This document shows, one piece after another, positions 8,691-18,555 of a DNA stretch of 64,000 bases. Numbering within the stretch: the stretch's first letter is position 1; each line of letters opens with the position of its first letter. Source of the stretch: AWTP1-13 sp963832445 (GTDB lineage: Bacteria > Pseudomonadota > Alphaproteobacteria > Rhizobiales > Hyphomicrobiaceae); the NCBI GenBank assembly GCA_963832445.1, contig CAWHUM010000011.1, forward strand, positions 62,001 through 126,000, read 5' to 3'. Both the position numbers and the translations under genes were made by a program. The notes under the pieces were generated by a model, which had not been told where the DNA came from, ran no database searches, and saw nothing but the letters and a program-made list of their open reading frames with translations.

Positions 8691-8811
8691 CCCTCTCCCC
8701 ATGCTTCTTCAGCATGGGGAGAGGGTTAGGGTGAGGGGCAGCCACGGACTCCAGCGTTGGAGTGTGCCGCTGCCCCTCACCCCGACCCTCTCCCCGCAAG
8801 CGGGGAGAGGG
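8691..8811. repeat. Dispersed palindromic repeat, copy 1
   Basis: Two hairpins face each other. CCCTCTCCCC...GGGGAGAGGG opens at 8691 and the same inverted pair closes at 8811; between them GGTGAGGGGCAGC is answered by GCTGCCCCTCACCC. The same architecture recurs at 53145-53262 and 63240-63357. It is a REP/BIME-like unit that sits only between genes, here 6 bp before the CNT transporter start, so it forms most of that gene's leader. Confidence 0.85.
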
Positions 8812-8816
8812 GGAGA

Positions 8817-10111
8817 ATGTCGCTGCAGGCGCAGAGCCTCGTCGGGCTCATCGTCATTCCGCTGATCGCGTGGGTGCTGTCGGAGCGGCGGGCGGCGATC
8901 GGACCGGCGCGGCTGGCCCGCCTGCTGCGTCGCCGGTCTCGGGCTGCAGCTTGTCATTGCCGGCATCATGCTGAACGTTGCTGCCGTGCGCGTCACGTTC
9001 GATTGGGCGGCGGGAATCGTGACGGCGCTGCAATCGGCGACCGGCGCCGGCGTGCAGCTCGTGTTCGGCTATCTGGCGGGCGGCCCGGCGCCGTTCCAGA
9101 CCGTCGACCCGCGCAACAGCTTCATACTGGCGTTTCATGCGCTTCCGTTGATCCTGGTGATCAGCGCGCTCACCAAGCTCTTCTACCATTGGGGTGTGCT
9201 GCAACGCGTGGTCCACGCCATCGGCTGGGCGCTGCGGCGCACGCTCGGCGTGTCGGGGCCGGTCGGCACGTCGGCCGCCGCCAACATCTTCGTCGGCATG
9301 GTGGAGGCGCCGCTGCTGGTGCGGCCCTACCTCGAGGGCATGAGCCGCGCCGGTCTGTTTGCCACAATGACCGTCGGCATGGCGGGCGTGGCAGGCACGG
9401 TGCTCGCCGTCTATGCCACCATTCTGCAGCCGGTGCTGCCGGGCGCGGCGGGGCACCTGATCGTGGCCTCCGTGATCAGCGTGCCGGCGGCGCTGCTGCT
9501 GTCGGAGCTGATGGTGCCGCAGGAGTCCGGCGAAAGCGGGCGCCGCCGCAGCCCGCCGAGGGCGACGCCGACGGATCGTGATCGACGACCCGCCGCGCTC
9601 CAGCATGGACGCCATCGCGCAAGGGACCTGGGAAGGCGTGGTGCTTCTTGCCAACGTGACGGCCATGCTGATCGTCGCCGTGGCGCTGGTGGCACTTGCC
9701 AATCAGCTGCTCGCGCTGGTCGCGGCGCCCTTCGGGCTGCAGCTCACATTCCAGCAGATCCTGGGCTGGGCGTTCGCGCCGCTGGCCTGGCTCACCGGCA
9801 TTCCCTGGACCGAGTGCACCGCGGCCGGCGCGCTGCTGGGCGTCAAGACCGTGCTCAACGAGTTCATCGCCTACCTGGAGCTCGTCGCCACCGCGCCGGC
9901 CGCGCTGTCGGAGCGCTCTCGGCTGATCCTCACCTATGCGTTGTGCGGCTTTGCCAACTTCGGCAGCCTCGGCATCATGGTCGGCGGCATCGCCGCCATG
10001 GTGCCGGAGCGGCGCGCGGAGGTGGCGAGCCTCGGCGCCAAGACGATGATCTCCGGCACGCTCGCCACCTTGATGACCGCCGCGGTTGTAGGGCTGCTGA
10101 CGCCGGGATAA
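8817..10111 (+). pseudogene. CNT/NupC-family nucleoside transporter, frameshifted
   Basis: The coding region starts at ATG 8817 (MSLQAQSLVGLIVIPLIAW) and reads as a concentrative nucleoside transporter of about 430 residues. It has the family core GPVGTSAAANIFVGMVEAPL, then FATMTVGMAGVAGTVLAVYA, and near the end FANFGSLGIMVGGIAAMVPER. Frame is lost near 8925 (before GLGLQLVIAGIML) and again between about 9535 and 9578 (before IDDPPRSSMDAIAQG). Both sides of each break match the family. The protein would import nucleosides with H+ or Na+ across the inner membrane. As written it is not translated whole. Confidence 0.85.
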
Positions 10112-10136
10112 GAACAACCGCGGGTGGGAACGACAT

Positions 10137-11201
10137 ATGACCAGTCACAGCATGGTCGCCGAGACGGCGACGCGCATCTTCAGGGATCATTGCGATCCGC
10201 AGACCGTCAACCGCGCCAAGGACGATGCCTGGAAGGCACCGGCTTGGGCAGCGCTGGAGGAAGCCGGGCTGACGCTCGCCTGGGTGCCCGATGCGTTGGG
10301 CGGCGCTGGCGCAGGTATGGCCGATGGCTTCGCCGTGTTGCGCGAGGCCGGTCGCTTCGCCGTGCCGCTGCCGGTTGCCGAGACGCTGCTCGCGGGCTGG
10401 CTGCTGGGCCTCGCCGGCATTTCCTCGCCCAAGGGCGCGATGGCGTGCGCGCCCTCGCGCGACGGCGACCGGCTGACGTTGGCCAAGAACGGCACGCTCA
10501 ACGGGCGGCTGCGCGCTGTCGCGTTCGCCGCGGATGCCAGGCATCTTGCCGTACTGGCGCATCGCGAGGCCGGCGGCGGTGCGGTCGCGCTGGTCGAGAC
10601 GAACGCGGTCCGCATCGCCGACGGTACCGGTATGGCCGGCGATGCGCTGAACGCTGTGACCTTCGACAACGTGCGACCGGTGGCAGTCAAGGATGCGCCG
10701 GCTGGTTTCGACGTTGACGAGCTGCTGCAGCTGGGTGCTGCAACCCGGGCCATGCAGATGGCGGGCGCACTCGAAGCCATCCTCGACCTCACGGTCTCCT
10801 ACGCCAACGAACGCGTTGCCTTCGAGCGGCCGATCGCCAAGTTCCAGGCCGTGCAGCACAATCTCGCGCGGCTCGCCGGCGAGGTTGCGGCTTCCATCGC
10901 CTCCGCTGGATCAGCAGCCGATGCGATCGCCAGTGCCGACCGCTTCGACGAAGCTGTGTTTCTCGAGGCCGCCTCCGCCAAGATCCGCGTCGGCGAGGCA
11001 GTGGGCGAGGGCGCGGCCATCGCCCATCAGGTGCTGGGCGCCATCGGCTTCACGCAGGAGCACACGCTGCACCGCTTCACGCGCCGGCTGTGGGCCTGGC
11101 GCGACGATTTCGGCAACGAGAGCTATTGGGCCGTGCGGCTCGGCAAGCTGGTCGCCGCCAAGGGCGCCGATGCGCTGTGGCCGATGCTGGCGGCACGGTA
11201 G
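10137..11201 (+). CDS. Acyl-CoA dehydrogenase, smaller partner of a pair
   Basis: 354 residues of acyl-CoA dehydrogenase fold: an N-terminal helical domain (PAWAALEEAGLTLAWVPDALGG), a diverged middle beta domain, and a C-terminal domain with YANERVAFERPIAKFQAVQHN, the usual FAD-contact segment. The middle domain is short and weakly conserved, as in the non-catalytic-type subunit of heteromeric acyl-CoA dehydrogenases (compare PimD/PimC-like pairs). It starts 25 bp after the CNT gene and ends 10 bp before the second dehydrogenase, so the two are one transcription unit. Electrons would go to ETF, whose genes lie 4 kb away. Confidence 0.88.
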   Translation: MTSHSMVAETATRIFRDHCDPQTVNRAKDDAWKAPAWAALEEAGLTLAWVPDALGGAGAGMADGFAVLREAGRFAVPLPVAETLLAGWLLGLAGISSPKGAMACAPSRDGDRLTLAKNGTLNGRLRAVAFAADARHLAVLAHREAGGGAVALVETNAVRIADGTGMAGDALNAVTFDNVRPVAVKDAPAGFDVDELLQLGAATRAMQMAGALEAILDLTVSYANERVAFERPIAKFQAVQHNLARLAGEVAASIASAGSAADAIASADRFDEAVFLEAASAKIRVGEAVGEGAAIAHQVLGAIGFTQEHTLHRFTRRLWAWRDDFGNESYWAVRLGKLVAAKGADALWPMLAAR

Positions 11202-11211
11202 GGGGGCGGTC

Positions 11212-12372
11212 ATGTCGACACAACTCGAGTTCGATCAGATGCGCCTGCCGCCCGAGTGCGAGCGCCTGCGCGCCGAAGTGCGCGAGTTTCTCGCGCGGGA
11301 ATTGGCGGCCGGCACCTTCAGCCCGCACGGCGGCGGCATCGACGGCGCCTACAGCGCCGAGTTCAGCCGCAAGGTCGGCGTCAGGGGCTGGATCGGCATG
11401 ACCTGGCCCAAGAAGTACGGTGGCCAGGAGCGGAGCTATCTCGAGCGCTACGTCGTCACCGAGGAGTTCCGCGTCGCCAACGCGCCGGTGCGGCTGCACT
11501 TCGTCGCTGACCGGCAGAGCGGTCCGATCCTCATCAAGTACGCCAACGAACGCATCAAGTCGGACGTGCTGCCGCGCATCTGCAGGGGCGAGGTGTGTTT
11601 CGTCATCGGAATGAGCGAGCCGAACTCGGGCTCCGACCTGTTCGCCGCCAAGACCAAGGCCACCAAGACCGAGGGCGGCTGGCTTATCAACGGCACCAAG
11701 GTGTGGACCAGCAACGCGCACCTCGCCCACTACATGATCGGCCTGTTCCGCACCTCGCCGCCGACCAGGGAGAACCGGCGGCACGGGCTCACCCAGTTCC
11801 TGGTCGACATGACAACGCCGGGCATCACCGTGAACCCGATCTACCAGATGACCGGCCTGCACGACTTCAACGAGGTGGTGTTTCAGGACGCGTTTGTGCC
11901 CGAGGACCACGTGCTGGGTGAAGTGGATGGGGCCTGGAAGCAGGCGACGAGCGAACTCGCCTATGAGCGCAGCGGGCCCGAGCGGTTCCTGGAGACTTAC
12001 TACGTCCTCTCCGAGCTGGTGCGGGTGCTGGGCGAGAAGCCCGATACGCGTGGCGCCGAGGGCCTCGGGCGGCTGGTGGCGCAGCTGCATGCACTGCGGC
12101 GCATGTCGGTGTCGGTCGCTGGCATGCTTGCCGCTGGCAAGGAGCCGGTGGTCGAGGCGGCGATCGTCAAGGATGTCGGCACCATCTGGGAGCAGAAGCT
12201 GCCGCACCGCGCGCGCGACCTCGCGGCGTTCGTGGAGGAGGGCGAGGCGAACAGGGCAACCTTCGAGGAAGTGAACGCGCTCGCGACCATGATCGCGCCC
12301 AAGCTCACCATCCAGGGCGGCACCACGGAGATCCTGCGCGGCATCATCGCGCGCGGGCTGGGCCTGCGCTGA
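11212..12372 (+). CDS. Acyl-CoA dehydrogenase, larger partner of a pair
   Basis: 386 residues. Conserved blocks: WPKKYGGQERSYLERYVVTEE, IGMSEPNSGSDLFAAKTKA (FAD/substrate-binding middle domain), INGTKVWTSNAH and the C-terminal IQGGTTEILRGIIARGLGL. AYERSGPERF lies where the FAD-binding and catalytic C-terminal helices begin. It oxidises an acyl-CoA to the 2-enoyl-CoA and passes electrons to ETF; chain length or ring substrate is not readable. The start follows GGGGGCGG by 4-5 nt. The adjacent smaller homologue suggests an alpha2beta2 enzyme. Confidence 0.92.
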   Translation: MSTQLEFDQMRLPPECERLRAEVREFLARELAAGTFSPHGGGIDGAYSAEFSRKVGVRGWIGMTWPKKYGGQERSYLERYVVTEEFRVANAPVRLHFVADRQSGPILIKYANERIKSDVLPRICRGEVCFVIGMSEPNSGSDLFAAKTKATKTEGGWLINGTKVWTSNAHLAHYMIGLFRTSPPTRENRRHGLTQFLVDMTTPGITVNPIYQMTGLHDFNEVVFQDAFVPEDHVLGEVDGAWKQATSELAYERSGPERFLETYYVLSELVRVLGEKPDTRGAEGLGRLVAQLHALRRMSVSVAGMLAAGKEPVVEAAIVKDVGTIWEQKLPHRARDLAAFVEEGEANRATFEEVNALATMIAPKLTIQGGTTEILRGIIARGLGLR

Positions 12373-12399
12373 GTGGGTGCGGTTGACCGACGGCTGCCG

Positions 12400-13924
12400 T
12401 CACACCACCACGAACTGACCCATCATGCCGGCATCCTCATGCTCGAGAATATGGCAATGATACATATAGGGGTGTCTCGGGTCGGCGAAGTCGGCGAACT
12501 CGGCGATCACCCGCACGGTCGATCTAGGATCGACAAGCACCGTGTCTTTGAGGCCCCGCTCGTGAGGAAGCGGCGGCTCCCCGTCGCGGTCCAGCACGCG
12601 GAACTGGACATCGTGGATGTGGAAGGGGTGAGCCAAGGGGGTCGTGTTCTCGATTTCCCAGAATCTCGATGCTGCCCAATGGCACGCGAACATCAATGCG
12701 CGCCATGTTCATGGGCCGGCCGTTGATACCCATCATCCCGTTCATGCCGTTGCCGCGGCCACGCATACCCATACCCATGCCCATGCCCATCATTCCCATC
12801 ATGCTCATATCTAGCGTGAAGGTGCGGGTACGCGCGGCCTGCGCCGCAGTCCATCTCGGTACTTCGACGAGTCTCTCCGGCAGCACGATGTCGGATGCTT
12901 CCAGCCTGCCGGCCCGCAGCTCGAGGATGGCGAAGGTCTCGGTGTTGCCTGCCATCCCGCCCATCATCATCCCCGGTCCCATGCCACCGCCGGCGACGCG
13001 ATCGGGATAGCTCATCAACTTGATTTTCTGCCCGGGCTGTGCGTCCACCAACAGCTCGATGCGCTCGCCCGGGCCGACACGAACCCGGCGTTGGCGCACA
13101 GGCCGCTCCAACAGGCTTCCATCCGAGCCGACAATGATCACGTCCATGCCGTCGTCACGGCCGAGCGTGTAGATGCGCGAGTTGGAAGCATTCAGGATGC
13201 GCAGGCGCGTCCGCTGCCTGCGCAGCACCAAGTGCGGGTCGACAGTGCCGTTCACCAGGATTACGTCGCCCTTGTAACCCATCATCGTGTCGTGCATCGC
13301 CGAAACGTAGTTGAAGCTGCCGTCGCGGTTGAAGCGGCGATCCTGGATGATGAGCGGAACATCGTCGACGCCGTACTCCGACGGGAGGCGAAGCGAACGG
13401 CTTTCTGCGTCCTCGATCAGGAAGAGCCCGGTGAGTCCGCGCAGAACCTGCTCGCCCGTGCGCCCCATCAGGTGCGAGTGATACCAGCACAGCGAGGCTT
13501 TCTGCTTGATCTCGAAGGACGGCTCCCAAAGAGCGCCCGGTTCGACAACTTGGTGGGGTCCGCCGTCGTAACGCGCCGGTATGTGCAGGCCATGCCAGTG
13601 CAGCGTGGTTCGCTCGGCGAGGTCGTTCTTCACCTGCAGCGTTACGCGTTCCCCCGCAGTGCAGCGAATGGTGGGGCCAAGATAGGGGCCGTTGACGCCG
13701 ATGGTCGGGGTCGTGACCCCAGGCAGGAACTGCGATCTGCCTGCCCCAATGGCCAGGCCGAATGTCTTGCCTTGCCCGCCGGCCGTGCCCTCAAGCAGCG
13801 GCGGGATCTTCAGCGGATTGGCGAAACGCCCTGCTTCAGAGGCGGAGGCACGCGGCCCTGCAAGAACGGTTGCGGCGCCGGCGGCGGCCCCACCTCGCAA
13901 GAAGACGCGACGGGAAATGGTCAT
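12400..13924 (-). pseudogene. Multicopper oxidase (CueO-like) with one frameshift
   Basis: ATG 13924 is preceded by GGAGGCGAG and opens with a Tat signal (SRRVFLRGGAAAGAATVLAG). All four copper-binding blocks are present: LHWHG, WYHSHLMG, HPFHIHDVQF and YHCHILEHEDAGMM, the last with the type-1 Cys, flanking His and axial Met. Just before the C-terminal domain is a Met/Gly-rich run (MSMMGMMGMGMGMGM and on to about 30 residues) like the Met-rich copper-sensing helix of CueO. Frame is lost near 12660 (IEILGN versus FWEIENTTP); deleting one base restores it. The exported product would oxidise Cu(I) or phenolics; active only if the frameshift is a sequencing error. Confidence 0.88.
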
Positions 13925-14114
13925 GCTCGCCTCCGAACTGAGTGTACAACCTTTCCTTTGGCATACTCCGGGCACGCACGGCGTTGATCCCCGTCAAGGC
14001 GTTCGCGGCGGTGAGTGGTTTGTTGCGCCCAAGCGGTCGACGTGTCACGCGCTGTCAGCGCCCTTCGACACAGTGAGGGGAGGGGCCCGGCGCCGCAAGA
14101 TTGCGGCCCACGCT

Positions 14115-14820
14115 TCAAGAAGTCGCGCGCGAAGATTGTCGCCGGCGCGAGGCGGCGCGCTCGAAATGGGCGAGCGTGCCGGGCACCAGGGCACGGTAGA
14201 TGCGCCGGTACACCCAACCCGGCAGGAAGCGTCCGCGCTCCTCGTAGGCGACCCGGCCGCGCGGATGCGCGAGCGTCTGGCGCTCGGCGCGGCCGCGGCG
14301 GTAGTCGGCGAGGAACTCGATGCCGCTCACATGCTTGGCGCTCTTGTAGCCGTAGAGCGCGGGGGCGATCACACGCAGCGGCGCGCCGTGCTCCAGAGAT
14401 AGCGGCTCACCATCGAGCCGATCCGCCAGCAGGGTGCTGGCATCGACGTCGCGGCGGTCGATGCAGATCCTGTATCCGTCGAGCGAGAGGAAGCCGAGGT
14501 AACGTGCGGCGGCGGCCGGGCGCGCCTCGCGGCGCAACGATCCGGTCCAGCACCTCGGCGAGGCGGTATCCGCCCCATCTGAGGCCCTTGCTGGTCCAGG
14601 TCGTGACGCAATGGAAGTCGGCGACGATCTCGGCGCGTGGCAGGCTCGCGAGTGTGCGAAGCTCCAGCGTCAACGGTGTCTCGACCAGCCCGGAGATCGT
14701 CAACGTGGGCTCGTCCGGCACGCGTGGCCAGCGGTCGGCGTAAGCCGGAACCCCGAAGCGCGGGAAGTGGTCGATAGCACTTTGGCCGGCTGGGAGATCG
14801 CCTGTTGGCCTGAGCCCCAC
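14115..14820 (-). pseudogene. Sulfite oxidase-like molybdopterin oxidoreductase, frameshifted
   Basis: About 235 residues of the oxidoreductase molybdopterin-binding domain. LTISGLVETPLTLELRTLASLP leads to ADFHCVTTWTSKGLRWGG, where the Cys is the usual molybdenum ligand; later GAPLRVIAPALYGYKSAKHVSGIEF is the substrate/cofactor loop typical of the family. Frame is lost near 14515-14540 within a GC-rich run (after VAPRGAPG). The start is probably GTG 14820, 18 bp after the 3-hydroxyacyl-CoA dehydrogenase stop. There is no Tat signal, so a cytoplasmic enzyme is expected. Substrate unknown. Confidence 0.78.
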
Positions 14821-14838
14821 CGGACTACCGAAGTGAAG

Positions 14839-15792
14839 CTAGCGCGTCGGCACCGGTTTGTCGCCGCGGTAGTCGTAGAACCCGCGCTGGGTCTTGCGGC
14901 CGAGCCAGCCTGCCTCGACGTACTTCACCAGCAGCGGACACGGCCGATACTTGGAGTTGGCGAGGCCCTCGTAGAGCACCTGCATCACCGACAGGCATGT
15001 GTCCAGGCCGATGAAGTCGGCAAGCTCCAGCGGGCCCATGGGATGGTTGGCGCCGAGCCGCAGCGCCTTGTCGATCGACTCCACGGTGCCGACGCCCTCG
15101 TAGAGCGTGTAGACCGCCTCGTTGATCATCGGCAGCAGGATGCGGTTGACGATGAAGGCTGGAAAGTCCTCCGACACGGCGGTCACCTTGCCGAGGCTCT
15201 CCACGAACTGGCGCGCCGCCCCGAACGTCTCGTCCTCGGTGGCGATGCCGCGGATCAGCTCCACCAGCTGCATCATCGGCACCGGGTTCATGAAGTGCAT
15301 GCCGATGAAGCGCTCCGGCCGGTCGGTAGCGGAGGCCAGGCGCGTGATGGAGATGGAGGAGGTATTGCTGGCGAGCATCGCGCCTTTTTTCAGCTGCGGC
15401 AGTAGGTCGGCGAAGATCTTGCGCTTGACCGCCTCGTCCTCGGTGGCGGCCTCTATGACGAGGTCTGCCGCACCCACCGCGGCCATGTCCGGCGCGTAGC
15501 TGATGCGCTTCAGCGCTTGCTGCATCTCGGTGTCTTTGATGAGCCCGCGCGAGACCTGGCGCGCCATATTGCGCTCGATCGTGGCCAGTGCCTTGTCCAC
15601 CGCCTCTTTCTTGAGGTCGTTCATCAGCACGTTGTAGCCGGCCAGCGAGACTACATGTGCGATGCCGTTGCCCATCTGGCCGGCACCGATAATAGCGACC
15701 GTCCGGATCGCCGCGGCGGCGTCCGGCTCCTGGCCCTTGCGGGTACGCTCGCCGGGGTCGCCGGCCCTTCTGGTTTTGAGGCTCGTCTCCAT
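14839..15792 (-). CDS. 3-hydroxybutyryl-CoA (3-hydroxyacyl-CoA) dehydrogenase
   Basis: The NAD-binding Rossmann motif GAGQMGNGIAHVV begins near residue 36. SNTSSISITRLA and IGMHFMNPVPMMQLVE carry the catalytic Ser/Asn and His-Glu pair of the family, and ANHPMGPLELADFIGLDTC marks the C-terminal domain. It converts (S)-3-hydroxyacyl-CoA to 3-oxoacyl-CoA. The chosen ATG (15792) has AAGGGG 4 nt upstream. It leaves a charged ~28-residue N-terminal extension not usual in the family (ordinary length ~290), so the start could be later. It follows etfA by 35 bp, in an etfB-etfA-hbd operon. Confidence 0.92.
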   Translation of the reverse strand: METSLKTRRAGDPGERTRKGQEPDAAAAIRTVAIIGAGQMGNGIAHVVSLAGYNVLMNDLKKEAVDKALATIERNMARQVSRGLIKDTEMQQALKRISYAPDMAAVGAADLVIEAATEDEAVKRKIFADLLPQLKKGAMLASNTSSISITRLASATDRPERFIGMHFMNPVPMMQLVELIRGIATEDETFGAARQFVESLGKVTAVSEDFPAFIVNRILLPMINEAVYTLYEGVGTVESIDKALRLGANHPMGPLELADFIGLDTCLSVMQVLYEGLANSKYRPCPLLVKYVEAGWLGRKTQRGFYDYRGDKPVPTR

Positions 15793-15827
15793 GACCCCTT
15801 GCTCCTTCAACCCGCTCGATCCCGGTA

Positions 15828-16772
15828 TCACTTGCCCATCCTCTCCAACTCGCCCTTCAGCTCGGGCAGCACCTGGAACAGATCGGCCACCAGGCCATAG
15901 TCGGCGACCTGGAAGATCGGCGCCTCGCCGTCCTTGTTGATCGCCACAATCACCTTGCTGTCTTTCATGCCGGCGAGATGCTGAATGGCGCCTGAAATCC
16001 CGACCGCGATGTAAAGCTCGGGCGCCACCACCTTCCCGGTCTGGCCCACTTGGTAGTCGTTCGGCATGTAGCCGGCATCGACCGCAGCACGGCTGGCGCC
16101 GACAGCGGCACCGAGCTTGTCGGCCACTGGCTCCAGGTACTTCTTGAAGTTGTCGCCCGATTGCAGGCCGCGACCGCCGGAAATTACGATCTTGGCAGCG
16201 GTGAGCTCGGGCCGGTCGGTCTTCTGGATTTCTGCCTTCTCGAAACTAGAAAGGCCCACGGGGGCCGGGGCCTGGATGGTTTCTATCGCTGCGGAGCCAG
16301 TGTTGCCTACGGCGGGAAACGCCGTGGTGCGTACCGTGATGACCTTTTTCTTGTCGAGGCTCTGCACGGTCTGGATGGCGTTGCCGGCGTAGATCGGTCG
16401 CTCGAAGGTGTCCGGCGACACCACTTTGAGGATGTCGGACACTTGCATCACGTCCAGCAGGGCCGCCACGCGCGGCATGATGTTCTTGCCGGAGGCCGTG
16501 GAGGCGGCGACGGCCGCACCGTAGTTGGCCATGAGGCCGGCGATCAGGGCGGACACTTCCTCTGCGAGCTGGTGCTCGAGATGAGGCGCGTCGGCGAGCA
16601 GCACTTTGGCTGAGCCGTTGAGTTTGGCGGCGGCTTCCGCCACGGGCTTGCAGCCGGCGCCGGCGACCAGCACGTGCACGTCTTGGCCCAGCGCCGTGGC
16701 GGCGCTCATGGCCTTGGCGACGGCAGGTGCGAGCGTCTTGTTGTCGTGGTCGGCGATCAGGAGGGTGGTCAT
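15828..16772 (-). CDS. etfA: Electron transfer flavoprotein alpha subunit
   Basis: 314 residues. An N-terminal ETF domain (TTLLIADHDNKTLAPAV) is followed by the FAD-binding C-terminal domain with SGGRGLQSGDNF, GASRAAVDAGYMPNDYQVGQTGKVV and AIQHLAGMKDSKVIVAINKD. With EtfB it takes electrons from acyl-CoA dehydrogenases such as the pair at 10.1-12.4 kb and passes them to ETF:ubiquinone oxidoreductase, which is not in the window. Its start overlaps the etfB stop by ATGA (16769-16772). Confidence 0.97.
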   Translation of the reverse strand: MTTLLIADHDNKTLAPAVAKAMSAATALGQDVHVLVAGAGCKPVAEAAAKLNGSAKVLLADAPHLEHQLAEEVSALIAGLMANYGAAVAASTASGKNIMPRVAALLDVMQVSDILKVVSPDTFERPIYAGNAIQTVQSLDKKKVITVRTTAFPAVGNTGSAAIETIQAPAPVGLSSFEKAEIQKTDRPELTAAKIVISGGRGLQSGDNFKKYLEPVADKLGAAVGASRAAVDAGYMPNDYQVGQTGKVVAPELYIAVGISGAIQHLAGMKDSKVIVAINKDGEAPIFQVADYGLVADLFQVLPELKGELERMGK

Positions 16773-17524
16773 GAAAGGATACCAGCCTCCTTGAGCTTGG
16801 AGACGAGCTCGGCGGCGTTGGCCACCTTGATGCCGGCCTTGCGGCCTGGCGGCTCTACCGTCGACACCACCTTGAGCCGCTGCGCGATGTCGACGCCGTA
16901 GTCGGCGGGCTTCTTCACCTCCAGAGGCTTCTTCTTCGCCTTCATGATGTTGGGCAGCGAGGGATAGCGCGGCTCGTTGAGGCGCAGGTCGGTGGTGATG
17001 ACGGCCGGCAGCTTGATCTTGAGAGTCTCGAGCCCGCCGTCGACCTCACGAGTGACTGCTGCGGCGTCGCCCTCGATCACCAGCTTGGAAGCGAACGTGG
17101 CTTGCGGCCATCCAAGGAGCGCGGCCAGCATCTGGCCGGTCTGGTTGCAGTCGTCGTCGATCGCCTGCTTGCCGAGGATGACGAATTTCGGCTGCTCGGC
17201 GTCGATGGCGCCCTTGAGAAGCTTGGCAACCGCCAGCGGTTCCACGGTCGCGCCCTCGGGCGTCTCGATCAGCAGGCCGCGGTCGGCCCCCATCGACAGT
17301 GCGGTGCGGATCGTCTCTTGCGATTTGGCGGGGCCGATCGAGACAGCTACGATCTCCTGGACCTGGCCCTTTTCCTTCAGGCGAACAGCCTCCTCGACGG
17401 CGATCTCGTCGAAGGGGTTCATCGACATCTTGACGTTGGCAAGCTCGACGCCGGAGCGGTCCGATTTCACGCGGATCTTGACGTTGTAGTCGACGACGCG
17501 TTTGACAGCGACGAGTACCTTCAT
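16769..17524 (-). CDS. etfB: Electron transfer flavoprotein beta subunit
   Basis: 251 residues, standard length. MKVLVAVKRVVDYNVKIR at the start, FDEIAVEEAVRLKE, ALSMGADRGLLIET and the AMP-contact and partner-recognition segment LPAVITTDLRLNEPRYPSLPNIMKAKKK near residues 175-200 are all in place. It is the first gene of the etfB-etfA-hbd run. The 266 bp upstream, up to the rhomboid gene end, would hold the operon promoter; no clear box is seen. Confidence 0.97.
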   Translation of the reverse strand: MKVLVAVKRVVDYNVKIRVKSDRSGVELANVKMSMNPFDEIAVEEAVRLKEKGQVQEIVAVSIGPAKSQETIRTALSMGADRGLLIETPEGATVEPLAVAKLLKGAIDAEQPKFVILGKQAIDDDCNQTGQMLAALLGWPQATFASKLVIEGDAAAVTREVDGGLETLKIKLPAVITTDLRLNEPRYPSLPNIMKAKKKPLEVKKPADYGVDIAQRLKVVSTVEPPGRKAGIKVANAAELVSKLKEAGILS

Positions 17525-17790
17525 TGCCCCTGAGGCTCCATGTGAGACACGTCCGCTCTTCCCCAGCGCACGTGCTGCACCGCAGTCGGCGCACTCCCCT
17601 GTTTGTCACGTCACATATTTGACAGGCGTAAGCAGCGCTTCGCAATTGCGAAAGGGAAACCTAGGGCGGCGCTAGTTGGGTGTCAATTGGGCAACCCGCT
17701 AGGCACTTTGGACAAAGGATGTGCAACAGCAGGTGTGGCATGGACGCTGCAGCGGCGCGGCGCGCGAGACACTCCGCCGCACCCGCGTTG

Positions 17791-18514
17791 CTAGGAGACC
17801 CGCTCGCCGGCTCGCGCCAAACCCCGGTCGAATAGGGCGACGCCTGGGCGCCGCAGGATCAGGATGAGGACTGCGCCAGCCACCATGCCCCCCACGTGTG
17901 CCCACCAGGCGACCTGGTCGCCGGGCGCCAAGGCGATCATTATGATCTGGGTAACCGCCCAGACGCCCAAAACCCACGCCGCCGAGATGCGCAGCGGGAT
18001 GAAGCGGAACGCCAGCACCCACACACGCACGCGCGGGTGCAGGATGAGATAGGCGGCGATGACGCCAGCCACGGCACCGCTGGCGCCGATCAGCGGCAGG
18101 TTCGAGCTTGCCAGCATCCAGGCATGCGCCAGGCCGCCGGCGATGCCGCCCGCGAGGTAGAACACCAGGAACTTGAAGTGGCCCACGGCGTCCTCGATGT
18201 TGTCGCCGAACACCCAAAGGAACAGCATGTTGGACAAGAGGTGCAGAATGTCGCTGTGGAGGAATTGATAGGTGAAGAGTGTCAGCGCTTCGGGCACCGG
18301 CAGCAGCTGATCGGGCCCCCAAGACCGCGCCCCCCACGATCCGCACCTGGAACAGCTCTGTTGGAATGAGGGCGAAGCTGGCGATCGTGGCTTGGCCCGC
18401 AGGTGTGTTCTCGAGGAAGAATGCGACGACGTTGGCCAGGATCAGGGTGACGGTGACCCATTGGAAGCGGATGGTCCGCAGGGGATTGTCGTCCGAAAGG
18501 GGAATGAAGACCAC
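17791..18514 (-). pseudogene. Rhomboid-family intramembrane serine protease, frameshifted
   Basis: The N-terminal MVFIPLSDDNPLRTIRFQWVTV leads to a first membrane helix. After a break near 18300-18330 the frame resumes with LTLFTYQFLHSDILHLLSNMLFLWVFGDN, the L1 loop/TM2 signature; the catalytic Ser lies in GASGAVAG and the His in HVGGMVAGA. The break falls in a stretch with runs of five and six C (plus strand), a usual place for sequencing slips. The intact protein would have six helices and cleave membrane-spanning substrates. Confidence 0.85.
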
Positions 18515-18555
18515 GCGCGAACATCCTTCAAGCTGAAGCGCTGCAGCAGGCTTGG

